The translations under genes were made by a program, and so were the position numbers. This document shows, one piece after another, positions 14,386-26,700 of a stretch of DNA of 64,000 nucleotides (the stretch's first letter is position 1; every line of letters starts with the position of its first letter). The stretch is taken from the NCBI GenBank assembly GCA_911728455.2, contig OU452230.1:9858377-9922376 (forward strand), read 5' to 3'. The stretch is from Marthasterias glacialis. Lineage: Eukaryota; Echinodermata; Asteroidea; Forcipulatida; Asteriidae. The notes below the pieces were generated by a model. That model was not told where the DNA came from and searched no databases. It saw nothing but the letters and a program-made list of their open reading frames with translations.

Positions 14386-14760
14386 TATTTTATCACACCA
14401 GCCGTAATGTGGACTTCTTAAATCACTTTCAAAGAAACTCTTTGATCCAGCAAGTTTACTTCCAAGTTACATCATCACGTGTGATTCAGTCTAATTAGCC
14501 GATTAGCAGCCGATTAGCAGCGCCCTCTGTAGTTTGTATTGCTTTTGTCTCATATAACAGCTCATGTCATTGGACAAATTTTCCTCGCTTTTACATTACC
14601 GAATCTCTCATTGGCTACTACTAGAGCTTTCAGCCAAAGGTTGACAGGTCAGATGTCAAAGGTTGTCGTCTTGCCGAAAACACAAGCTTTCAAAAAGTTG
14701 AAAAGTTCTAGCATTTCGAAATATAAGACTAAAATCTGGTGCAATATCTTCTACTCTGAA
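14386..14760. promoter_or_regulatory. STOML2/DNAAF4 bidirectional promoter interval
   Basis: The two start codons face apart with 375 bp between them, so this interval must hold both 5' UTRs and promoters. Two inverted CCAAT boxes (ATTGG) lie at 14569-14573 and 14610-14614, and a CACGTG E-box at 14476-14481. A short direct repeat, 'ccgattagcag', occurs twice near 14500-14520. I saw no TATA box and no good RFX X-box, although DNAAF4 orthologues are cilia genes. Transcription starts are not visible from sequence. Confidence 0.6.
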
Positions 14761-17700
14761 ATGCCGATTGCAGTTAAAGATTACACATGGGACGAAACAG
14801 AGACTTCAGTTCACGTAGTGGTCCCATTAAAAGGCGTCAAAGCTAGTAAAGCGGATATTTTTTCGACGGACGAATATCTGAAAGTGAGTTGATTACAGAG
14901 ATATGTATTCACCAGTTGTGATATAAAAGCAAGAAGTGTTATGTTCGTTTTTATGCTGTGGCTCCTATATAACTCAGTACACAATAGCACACCTAAGTGC
15001 ATTTTTTGTTATTTAGTGAATCTTGCGAATAAGATCAGAAAGTTTTGATTGATGAGCCTTTTTTCAGAATGCCTTGGCAGGCGTTGAAAAACCACATTCT
15101 ACCTCCGTCCGTGGAAAAACACAGTCATGGTCAGACAGTCTGACACTGACAGTCAGTACAAAGTCTTGCTGGCACTTTCCCATTAATTATTATGACTACT
15201 CGTAGAACTATGAGGTTCAAACAGTATTGCAACAAATATGGCGGTGGAGTTTCAAAATTAACTGGTACGCGGAACCCGCCCATAGGACCAGCGCACCGCA
15301 TACCAGCATACCAGTTAATTTTGCAACTCCGGTCGCCATATTTGTTGCAATACTGTTTGAATGGGATCTGAATTACGGTGAGAATTTATCACTTTTTAAC
15401 AACTTTAAGTTTGCGGAGTGGATTTTCTTGACCAGTGCAACGCTCGATGAGAGTTGAATTAACACATAGAGCCTAATTTTGGCAAGATCTGATTTCAAAA
15501 AAGAACTGTAGCCATGTAAACATGAAGGGTAGAAAGTTTCGAATAGGATTTTGTACATGTCATTCTATGAGGTTCGTGGAGACGATAGCGGAACGAACCT
15601 CATAGTTCTAGGAGTATATTATGACAAACTAGTTGTATGCCTTAAAGGCATTGCATACGTTTGGTAATGACTCTGAAAATTTTTGGCAATAAAAACTTAC
15701 TTGGTAAGGAGTACGGCAGCTTTGGATAGTATAATGCATTTTGAGAAACGTTTCACTTCGAAGTACTGCAGTTACGGAAAAATATATCACTTTTTATCCC
15801 CCAAAAACTTGAATCTGAGAAGCGTTATGGCCGTAACGCTTCTCAGAATGTGTATTCCAATGACGGATACTTCTTCTGCGTGAACGCAACCGCTCCAGAT
15901 TTTTGGCGATATCTCAAAAACGCTGCCACCTTTTGAAATGAAATTCACACAGGTTAGTTTTATGGTATATATCTACAATTATATAGCATCAAGGCAAACG
16001 TACGGTTCCAAAAACCAAAGGTATACTTTGCCTTTAACTTGCTTGCAACTTCAGTAACACTAACATGTGTACATTATTGTTAGCTCCAGTCTTGAACCAA
16101 TTGTGTTGAAATTAAAATAAGCGCACAACCAACTCCTAGAATTATGACTGAGTGAGGTTGTTGTGTACTGTTATCGTCACTCGTCAGTTCTAGGATTAGG
16201 ACTCCAAGTAAGGGCTACCCACCACTCTGCCTTTCATCGATGGCAGGGTGATATACCCAAACCTTTTTTTTCAGAGATCAACTTTACTAACGTGAGCACA
16301 CTATGTGTAACTTTGTTGTGGTGACCTTTTTTATAACGGAAATTAGAATTAAATTTTTTTAGTCCTATTTATAGTTAATGATGTGATACATTGCCTACTT
16401 CAGATTAAAAAAATTGCTACAGACAGATAAGTTGGTCGTTACCGATACCAGAACAATTTGTGTCTAATTTGTCCAATGTTGACATTGCCTCGTTTTTGTT
16501 ATTCAGGTGAACTTCCCACCGTATTTATTTGAAGTGGTTTTATTTGATGGAGTTGATGACAGCAAGAGCTCAGCACAAGTTGGTGATGGCGTCATTACCT
16601 TCACTCTGCAGAAGAAAGAAGCCGGGCTGTGGAACCGCCTCATCTCCATTAATTCTGGTACAGTAAAAATCACTGTATTTTATAATGGATTCTGAAAGAT
16701 TTGTTAAACCAGAAGCTTTTCGGCGTCTTTTATTGCTGCACCCTATGATTGCTGGTTATGTTAAATGAGAATAAAAACAGGACACAAGCAGAAGATTTGC
16801 CAATGTAACCAATAGTTTACTAAAAACTACTAAACTTTATGGCAACTCAGTGGTTTTTGGAAGAGTAGGATGTGTACAACTACAGCAGTACATTTACATC
16901 CATTCTTTTTCCCTAGTAAATAATAAACACATTGTAGGCCTCACTAACCTGTGAAACTTTCATCAAAGATGCTTGCGCTTTCAAGAAAACACAGATATAA
17001 ACAGTGTATGTCTTTTTTGCTTGTTCATGCTTGCTTCTTTTTTTGGCAAATTAAACTATTGAAGAAAGTGAAGTAAGGGATAAATTTGTTACACATGGTA
17101 GTTTTTGAAATATAAATCTTTGTACGTTTCGACTGTAGCATATTTTTTCTCAAAAGCTTTCAAATAAGTGAGTTGACGTTAATAATAATAGTAAGTAGGT
17201 AACGTCTCAATGCGCTTTACATTAGTGCCCTGGTCATTAGGCCAATAATATTCCTGTAATCTTTCTCAGCTCCCTGGGGAGTATACAGCCAGCCCCCAAC
17301 TGCCGTGGCGCTCTGAAGGCTTTTTCAAACACAATATCAACCTCTACCCTCGCAGGTACCCATTTATACCCCTAGTTGAAGAGAAGCAATTATAGTAAAG
17401 CATCTTTCTCAAAGGCACAAGTGTCAAGACCGGGATTCGAACCCACACCCCGATGACTTGACCACCACAACTTGAGTCCGGTGCACTAGACCGCTCGACC
17501 ATGACACGCTATGCTGCCTCTTACATCATCCCCAAAACCTAGATACATTGCAGATCTCACTAATTCTAATATCGTATCACTCATGCCAAAACTAATATGT
17601 TTTGTACAAGTTTCTCTCCGAAAACAATTACTCATTGGAACAGGCTGCCATCTTCTTGTGTTAGTCTCCTAGTTTAAGATGGCAGTAGCTGACTTTGTCT

Positions 17701-20700
17701 GCATCACCCCCACAGTATCCTGTTGTGTTGGTAAGTGATGACGTTTTGGAGCTAAAAGTGCAATGGAAACGAATGGTACACGTACATGAACATTCGTTAC
17801 ACTGCACTTTCGGCTCCAAAACTTCAACACGCACCAACAGGATAGCTCCTTAACCCTAACCTTCCTAAGTCCTCCATAATCCTTCGGAGGATTTGGAGGA
17901 TTTTGTCTGATTGAGGCACATTCGAAAATTGGCAAATGGAGGATTATGAAGGAGTTAGGAAGGTTGACATTTGATACATGGAGGACTGTGGAGGATTGAG
18001 GAAGCATCCTTCAATGAGATTTGGAGGATTATGGTGGATTTAGGGCATAATGAAAATTTACTATGGAGGATTCTGGAGGACTTTGGAGGACAGTGAATAA
18101 TATTAGGGAAACTTATTCCTGTATGTATAATGGTATGCTGGATACATGTTCTTTGTCTTGCAAATTTTACATTGCTATACACAAAAGATAGGCACTCCTG
18201 GTGTGTTTACATTATCAAGATAAAGATCTTTGTTTACTTGAACAATGGTGGAGGGAGCTTGTGATATTGGGTTAGGTTGAACTGGAAACTTCCATTATTC
18301 TGAAGGTAAGTTATGTAATGTTGAATAAAACTTGAAAATATTTCTCTTGTCATTTTAAATAAATTACATACAAGAATGATTCACAATGATCAGTACATCT
18401 GTTATATGTAAAATTATGTAATATTACATAACAGGCATTCATATTTTAGCTATAAATAAGAGCCAAAACTGCTCCTTGTCCCCAGTCATACCTTGATCAT
18501 AGCATCAGTATGACCTCGAGAGAGTTGTGTGCTTTACAGCAATCTCTAAACAAAGCAGAAGCAGAGTTCTTGTGGCAGTCCATGATGGAAAGTAAGGGGA
18601 AGAAATCTTCAATGGAGTTGAAGAAAGTCCGGAGAGGGAAGAAGAGTGGAATAGGGAAGGAGTATGAGAGAGGGCAGGATGATGGAGCAGGGAAGGAGCG
18701 TGGAAGAGAGAAGGAGTGTGAGAGAAGGCAGGAGTATGGAGCAGGGAAGGAGCGTAGAAGAGGGAAGGAGCATAAGAGAGGGCAGGAGGATGGAGCAGGG
18801 AAGGAGGGTGGAGAGAAGGACCGAGGAGGACAGAAGATTCGTAGAGGGAAGGATCATGGAGGGAAGGAGCTTGGTGGGAAAAAGCGTGTAGGAGGAAAGA
18901 AAACCCACAAGTCCAAAGGGAAAGGAAAACAGAAGGTGGATGAAGGCTTCATGCAACGCCGAGCTGAGGCAGAGCAAAAAGAGCTAAGACACGCCCTCCG
19001 AGTCAGCGCCAAAGAGGCCGGTGTGAGGATGGGCAAAGTTTACAGGGCTGTGGTGGCATCATCATCGGAAAGCGAGGAGGAGTTTCTCGATAATGCTGTT
19101 GCTATGGCCAATGAAACAGCTTGTCTTTCTTCTACACATGAATGGTCGACTGAGAAGGACTCCTCATCAGTGCAAGAGAGTCAGCCAGAGAGTCAGCCAG
19201 AAGAAGAAGACAGAGATGATGAAGATGATAGTCATGGTGAAAGTGAGGATGGTGATGAGGATGAAGGTGATGAGGATGATAGCAGGGATGACGGGGAGGC
19301 TATAGAGGACAAGGAAGATGAAGATGATGGGGATGATAGCATGGATGACAGTGGTGGTCAGGAGGATGAGGAGGATGGCGATGACAGCTCAGAGGATAAC
19401 AGTGACATCCCAGAGCCAGCTCCAACCAAGAAGCGTCGTCCACAACCGGCCCCTCGTAAGAAGAGAAAACAAGTACAGCCCGACTCCGACAACGACCCCG
19501 ATCCACCATCAGTGTACCAGCCGGACTACCCACCTGATGAAGATGGATGGACGAGAACTCTCCACAATATTAACATCGAGGCCTTCAGGGGGAAATCACC
19601 ACTTGGAGCCCGTTTTCAGCGGTCCAACTCACCACTCCATTACTTTTTCAATTTTTTTCCAGTAAGTCTTCTTGTCTCCATAGTAGCGTGGACCAATCAG
19701 AAGTTGAAGAAATCACGGAAGCTGCAGACCAACATCCGAGAAATTCGCGCCTGGTTTGGAATTCATGTTTTGATGGGAGTAATAAAACTGAACAACTACC
19801 GGCACTACTGGTCTACCCACCCAGCCCTTCACAACATAGCCATCTCATCAACAATGACGAGAAATAGGTTCGACACCCTCAATGAGTTCCTGGCCTGCAA
19901 TGACCCTCAAAAGGACCCGGAACTTATCCAGGACAAGGCTCGGCGGTACCAAACCAAGAAAAAACATCCTTTGTACCCACTCCAACCAATCTGGGACAAA
20001 GTGCGACAGCAATGTATACATCAATACAACGCTGGCCGTGAGCTCACAGTAGATGAGGCCATGATAAAATACCGCGGCTTCAAGTCTTGTGTCCGCAAGT
20101 TTTTTATGCCACTCAAACCAATCCGAGCAGGGTTTAAAGTGTATGTGCTGGCAGAATCATCAACAGGAACCACACTCAACTTCATGGTGCATCCTCATAG
20201 TGACAAGCCAGCCAAAATGAACGACATCACTATGAAAGTCACCAAACACCATCTTGGCCGCAACCACCACCTCTACACTGACAAATTATACACATCTGTC
20301 AAACTGGCCCATCTTCTCATGGAGAAAAAAACATACCTCACTGGAGCGGTAAAGTCCAGCAGCAAGGGTCTCCCAAAAGACCTACTGACCACTTCAGCAA
20401 ACCCTAACCAGCAAAGAGCAGCCAACGTAAGTAAAGTCCCCAGGGGAACTTTCTACGTTCGGCAGAATGGGAAAGTGATAGCTGCAATGTGGAAAGACAG
20501 CAAGGTGATGATGACACTATCAACAGGTCACCAGGGTTGGCGTGACCCTCTTCATCACACGGTCAGGAGGAAGGTTAGGAACCCAGACACTGGTCGTCTG
20601 ACCAAGAGCGACATACCTGCCCCTCCCCAGGCAATCGACTACACAAAATACATGGGCGGTGTCGATCGAGGAGATCAACTGAGATCATATCATACTTGTT

Positions 20701-23700
20701 CCAGGAAATCTCAGTTCTGGTGGAAGAAGCTAATGTACTTCTTGATCGACACTGCCCGTGTGAATGCCTGGATGTCATTCAAACAACATCACATTCCTAG
20801 GGGAGATGACAATGATGATGATGACGATGTTACTGCTTCATCAAAGGTGCTCAACCACACAGCATTCGTTCTCCAACTTGGCACTCAACTGATCGATGGG
20901 TATGCTAGGGGAGGAACTCCTCATCAACCAAGCCAGTCCTCTGCAGTGCCAGCAAAAAATATCAGGGGGCACTACTCTGCGAAAATGCCAGGAAAGTATC
21001 CAAAGTGGTGTAGATGGTGCAAGAGCCATGATGGGGTGACTCATAAAGGCCGTACAAAGACCACCAGAAGCGGTTGCCCAACATGCGGGGTTAACACCTT
21101 GACTGCCGTGCATAATTTCACATGGCATTCCCATTTGCCAAGCGTTATGCGCATGCGCGCATACTGAATAGGTACTAACTTAAATAATTTGAACATAAAC
21201 CTTTTATAGAAGCATGTCCTCGCCACTGCCAGCAGTGTATTTATTGCGCCCTCAGTGATGCCAGTGTGTTTTATTTACAATGCCCAGACCTTTTATTCTC
21301 TACGAGTATACTCGTAGTGGCAGCAAGTGGAACACCTGTTAGTACGAGTATACTCGTAGTTGGCAGTCAACGTGTTAACCTATGCCCAGGACGGTGCTTT
21401 ATGCTATTCCACCGTGCAGAGAGCCACTCCGACCCCTCCACCACCGACTAAACACCAGCAGTCAAGAAGCTCCCCAGAAGTACCTCCTTTCTACTCCGCG
21501 GCAGTAGATTATGTGCAGAACTAGTCTGCTGTCAACATAAAAAAAAAAAAATCAAAAAAAAAAATAAAAAATGAAAAGGCAATGATGGCACGTATCTGAC
21601 TGGCGGTGCGACAAATAGAGTGCGATAAATCAACTTGTCAGAATACTTCGACTGAGCCAACCAAAAAAATTACAATACAAATTTTGAAGGATTTTGAAGG
21701 ATTGAGGCAGTGAGTTTCATGCACAAACACATTTTGGAGGATTTTGAAGGATTGAGGCAGTGAGTTTCATGCACAAACACATTTTGGAGGATTTTGAAGG
21801 ATTGAGGCAGTGAGTTTCATGCACAAACACATTTTGGAGGATTTTGAAGGATTGAGGAAGGTCCTAATAAATTAAAACTAGGGGGTTAGGGTTAAGCCCT
21901 GCATGTGCCACTAGTTAGTGATAAACATGTTTTATTTATAAATTTACACACTCTTATCATGGTCAACTTTATTTTTGAATTTTGTCCAGATGATAAGGAG
22001 TTGATGAAGAGCAAGAGGCAGGCAGCCATCGATGCAGCACATAAGAAAGCTCAGGAGGAGACACGGCGGAAGGCTGTTGAGAAACAAGAGAGAGATAGGC
22101 TGGCTCTCAAGGAGCAAATGAGGGTATGACAAGAAATACTGTATTCATCAATCAGACCAATCCTGTTCATAAGTGTGGATTTTCAATTGAATCAATGTAA
22201 AATTAGCCACAATTCAATCTTCCGATTGTGATGTCTATTTAATTTTGAATAAATAAACCATTTATCTGTCATAATTTCACCGTAAGCCACACACCCTCAG
22301 AAGAAACTGGCTCCCGCGAATGCCACTAGCATGTGGGAAATGCATTTAGCTAGTTTTTCTTTTGAGGATATGTGAAGGGGAAATTGTTTTTGAAATTGCC
22401 TTCCACATTTATATGTTTTTCAAAGGCTCAATATCTTCACAAAATTATCAGTTTCTGTCATAAATAAATGATTAAATGAGTTATTTTATGTCAAAATGAC
22501 ACACAAAAATGTACCAGTTTTGGAGCAGCAAATAGCCAAAACTTTCACATCCAGAAGGATGACATAATGACTTACCAACTGCATTAAGCCATTAGCGAGT
22601 TAAGTTTGAACAATATTTGGCATCCTTTGGTTTTAAGGGAATGCCCGGTGTTCAATTCTGAAGGTTTTCAACACAGTGTACTACCAAGAGTTTGCCTGAG
22701 AGATCTTTTTTTTACACTGCAGCAAACTGAAGATTTCTGCTATCAGATTATCAAGTCTAAGTTTTCCTTGTGATACTTATGTACAAGGCGCTTAAATACT
22801 TTTCTTGAATTGCCTCAGTTCATATGGACTGCCGTAAATGAAATAATATCAAAAAGCATTCATAATGTTCCTTTGAACCAAATATCAAATCACCTTACAC
22901 TATTACTAGCCCTGTTTAGTGGGCCCTTGCTATTCCTTAACAACCACCTCAACTCGTTTGGAATATGCAGCTCCTGCATGCAACCAAATAAAAGCACAAT
23001 TTGCTCATTCATTCACTTCAACAATCACTGTCCTTGCAGATACCCATTTACCCCTGGGTGATGAGAAATGGTAGTTAAGTAGGATGCATGTGTTATGATC
23101 AGGATTCGAACCCACTGTCTGATGGCTTGGACACCAGAACTTTATGCAATTTGTGTGTCGAGGCCAAGCAGTCAGGCACACTGAACGAAAGCTCTGGTGG
23201 TATTTCTGTTCAGCAGAGTGTGGGTTCAAGTCCCGGTCTTGACACTTGCATCCTAAAACGACATTTAACTATCTTTGCCCTTCCTTGGAATGGGACATAA
23301 AGCTGTAGGTCTGGTTGTGTAATGCACGTAAAATAACCCAGTTGCACTTATCACTAAGAGACGGGAATTTGCATCGATGTTTTCTGGTATGGTTGTCTGC
23401 AGATTGCACCACAATACCTTGTAAACCACTACATGGTGCTATGTAAATAAATGGGTCTTATATTTCGAACATAGCTCAGCATACCATGTAGAAAAACAAA
23501 TTCATGCTTTGAGACGCCCTCGGGTGTGATAAAGCACTTTATAAGAACTGCGTATTATTCACGCTATCTTGGGCAAATTCTTTCTGATATATAATCGCTA
23601 AAAGTACCAGTACTTAATTAGATTTAAAATCATTGATTTATCTTGCTGATAATCTGCCATGCCTTTTTTCTTGTTTTAGTTGGAGGAGGAAGAGAAGAGA

Positions 23701-26700
23701 CGAGTTGAAGAAGTAAAGGAAGCAGAGAGGCAGAAAGCCACCAGTGATTTTGAAGAATGGAAATCAAAGGAGCTTGCAGCTGAGAAACAATTGCAGGTGG
23801 AAGAAGAAGAAGCATTAAAGTCAAGCCCAAGAATCATCTCAAGTAAAATACTTCTTTTTTTGTTTTACTTCTTCAAAGTCAAGATCTTTGAAACATCTGT
23901 GAAACATATTGTTTAGGATTGATCAAAAACTTTGATCTTTGAAATATGATGATTGGTGATGATAAAAATTGTTCCAAGAAATCTTTCTGTTTGAAATACT
24001 GCCTTGTTCAGGGCTCCAGTTTGGAGGGAAATACACAAAAACGCAGGGCTTTTATCTCAATTTTTTTACTGGACCAAATGTTTTTTTAACCCTCGGGTCC
24101 TCCGCAATAAACATTTTTCGAGGTGGATCCACAAGCTGATTTTTTATCAACACCCTGTCTTTTAGGTCAATAACCCCCCCTGTGCAAGCCCAAAGCTACA
24201 CTAAATGACCATGTGGGTGAATTGGAGTGCCAATCAAGACTTAGACTTGTGTTATTTACGATCAGTGTGCGGCCGCAAGTTGTTTTCACAAAGTGCATAC
24301 CGCCTTGTGCCAATGACCCTTAGCACAAGGGTCAATCATTTACTGCTCGGAGACAGGTGGCTGCTGTCTTTCAACACTCCTTACTCTGCAGTGGTTAGGG
24401 TCTGGCCAATGAAAGTCTACAGGCTTGTGGAGTATACCAGGGGTGAGAACTACATGGAATCTTGGATTTTTTGGCCCATTGAAAAAAAGTTATGGCCATA
24501 TTTGGTAGTACCTGCTGAATTTTATCAGCACGTGGTTGACACCAGGGAAGACCAGAATCAAAATATCTAAACATAAACTGGTTTTATTTGGATAGAAGAT
24601 TACACTTGCTCTCTTTTTCGATTTGAGAAATCAAAATGATAACATAATTAATTTTTTAAAAGTCTCTTACAAAACATAAATTGTTATTTGGTGTTTTTTT
24701 GCAAAAATGACCACCTAATTTGATGAAAGTTTCACCGGTTGGTCATGGTATCATGGTGGGTTCAGCCACACAGAAACGAAGCTACCCCACAAGGTTTTCT
24801 TCGTTCACTTTATGCAGAAGCCAACAAATGGCATCCATTTTGAGTTGTGCGTACCGTGTGAGCTTGTGAATGAAACCATTCAATTGCCTGACTTGTGTGT
24901 GGTGGTACAACTGTGGGCAGAGCAGACTGAGCCTGTCTGCCTGTGAACACCGAGGACTTTGGTCATAGGGATCTGGTTGGTGTGACAGACCAAAGACGTT
25001 CTCGGTTCACTTTTGTGCACAAGAAAAATATTCCAAACAATGGGAGGGCAAGGAGAAGTCCTTGATTTACCTGGTCAACAAACATGGGTGTGTACATCGT
25101 GTGTACTGTGTGCATGGTGATGTATCCACCAGGCTGGCATAGTGTATCATTCAAAACAGAAGTAGATGATATTAATTGGTCAGACAGTAGGAGGGTTCAC
25201 TGTTTGCTGTGTAGATGCATTCACCACATGATATCATATCTGAGGCTGGCATAGTTTAACTAGCATTCAAAACAGATTGTGGATGATATTAATTGGTCAG
25301 ACAGTATGAGGGTTGACTGTGTACTGTGTTGATGCATTCACCACATGATATCATATTGGAGGCTGGCATAGTTTAACTATCATTCAAAACCACAGCAGAA
25401 AATATTGAATGGTCAGACAGTAGGAGGGTTTAAAGAAATGATTATTTACTTTCTTTACATTGCTACTGTGTTTGTAGCATCATTTGCCATGAGCCATTTT
25501 GAGAAATGGAGGACACAATATTATGACACTATTTGGTTTGGCTAAATTTGTCTGTATACACCCAAATCAAACAGTGCACCTCTATATAGTGTCCACCATA
25601 TCTGAAAAGGCTAGTTATAGCCTTATTCATCATAATCTAACTGGTGTTTTGCAATGTAGATGAAGCTGATATATTTGCTGATAAAGAAGAAGAAGCTCCT
25701 GCCGAAACCAATACAAGTGAGTAAATTGAAGTTTAATCTTTGTCACTTGGCTGCCAACATTTGGAGTGTCTTTGTAGTAAAAGCTGAACCAATGTATATA
25801 TAGCAGGGAGCCAGTTGCAACAAATTACATGACCATTTTCTTTTTTTGTTGTTGCTTGGTTTGGTTCAGCATTTGATTTTGAATGTTAACCCTCTGACAA
25901 GTGGCTTGTATCAAAATGCCCATAGCTGTTGCAAACAGCCACAAGATTTGACCACCTCCACTTAAAGTCCACCAAAAAACGTCCACAAAATTCTCCCTCT
26001 GAAACTATAGTCTTTCACTTCTTAGCATTCTTTGCTGCATAGGAAAGGCATGCTTTATTGTATAAGGGATAATTGTGATCATGGTGATGGCCAATGCCAA
26101 AATCAAAATCAAGCACTTTTTTGGAAATAGTGAAATGGCATTAAACGCGAAGACAGTCTGAACATCAGCCATGATATCTATGTGATGTTATGTCTTAAAT
26201 ATTGGATATGTTAAGAAATACTCACATTATAAGGTGTTATTTGAAACCTCTTAATCTCATCTATTTGATGAGCAAATAAACCCTGTTCTGCCAGGGCATG
26301 CTTTGTTTTGGCACCAAGCTTCACATTTAGAGAGCCTCTCAAATGTTGGGAACGCTCTAGCTAGGCTCAAAAGAACATTCCCATAGGCATAACGCTTGCA
26401 ATCTAGTGGGCCGCCAGAGCGACAGGATCATTCCCACACAAGATAATATACGCCTTAGCATTTTGAAATTTAACGTTCCTACTGCTCGGATTTTTGAGAT
26501 GCTCCCTTGAGCTTTTGTCAATGGCTGTGCAGGGTTCCAACATTTTCGTGTAACAGGTTCATCATGGTTGGTCATTTAGGACTGATCTGTCTTTTACATT
26601 TTTGTAGGACAAGGAGACAAATCCAAGGTGTCAGGGAAGGACGTACCACCACCCAGGTCATCAGGGAATATCCAGGTCACCTTCACACCCAGGGTTTTCC

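Larger units (their letters stand above)
17854..21891 (+). mobile_element. complete piggyBac transposon
   Basis: A 4,038-bp element bounded by TTAA at 17850-17853 and 21892-21895, the piggyBac target duplication. The left end begins CCCTAACCTTCC and the right end, reverse-complemented, begins CCCTAACCCCC, matching the CCCT-type ends of the superfamily. Subterminal arrays rich in GGAGGATT occur at both ends (17855-18090 and 21681-21855). It encodes one uninterrupted transposase in the same orientation as the host gene. Perfect flanks and an open frame suggest a young, possibly still active insertion in DNAAF4 intron 2. Confidence 0.93.

Noticed and set aside
14539-14760. 74-residue in-frame N-terminal extension of DNAAF4
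   Set aside because: The family start aligns with the ATG at 14761, and the upstream peptide resembles nothing in the family. It is more likely an open 5' UTR.
18510-21167. Domesticated piggyBac-derived host gene
   Set aside because: The frame lies inside intact transposon ends with TTAA duplications and no host exon structure, so a resident transposon is the simpler reading.
24205-24570. 121-codon open frame in DNAAF4 intron 4
   Set aside because: The composition looks protein-like, but I recognise no family, and no splice partners or repeat copies support it. It may be a fragment of an unidentified element.
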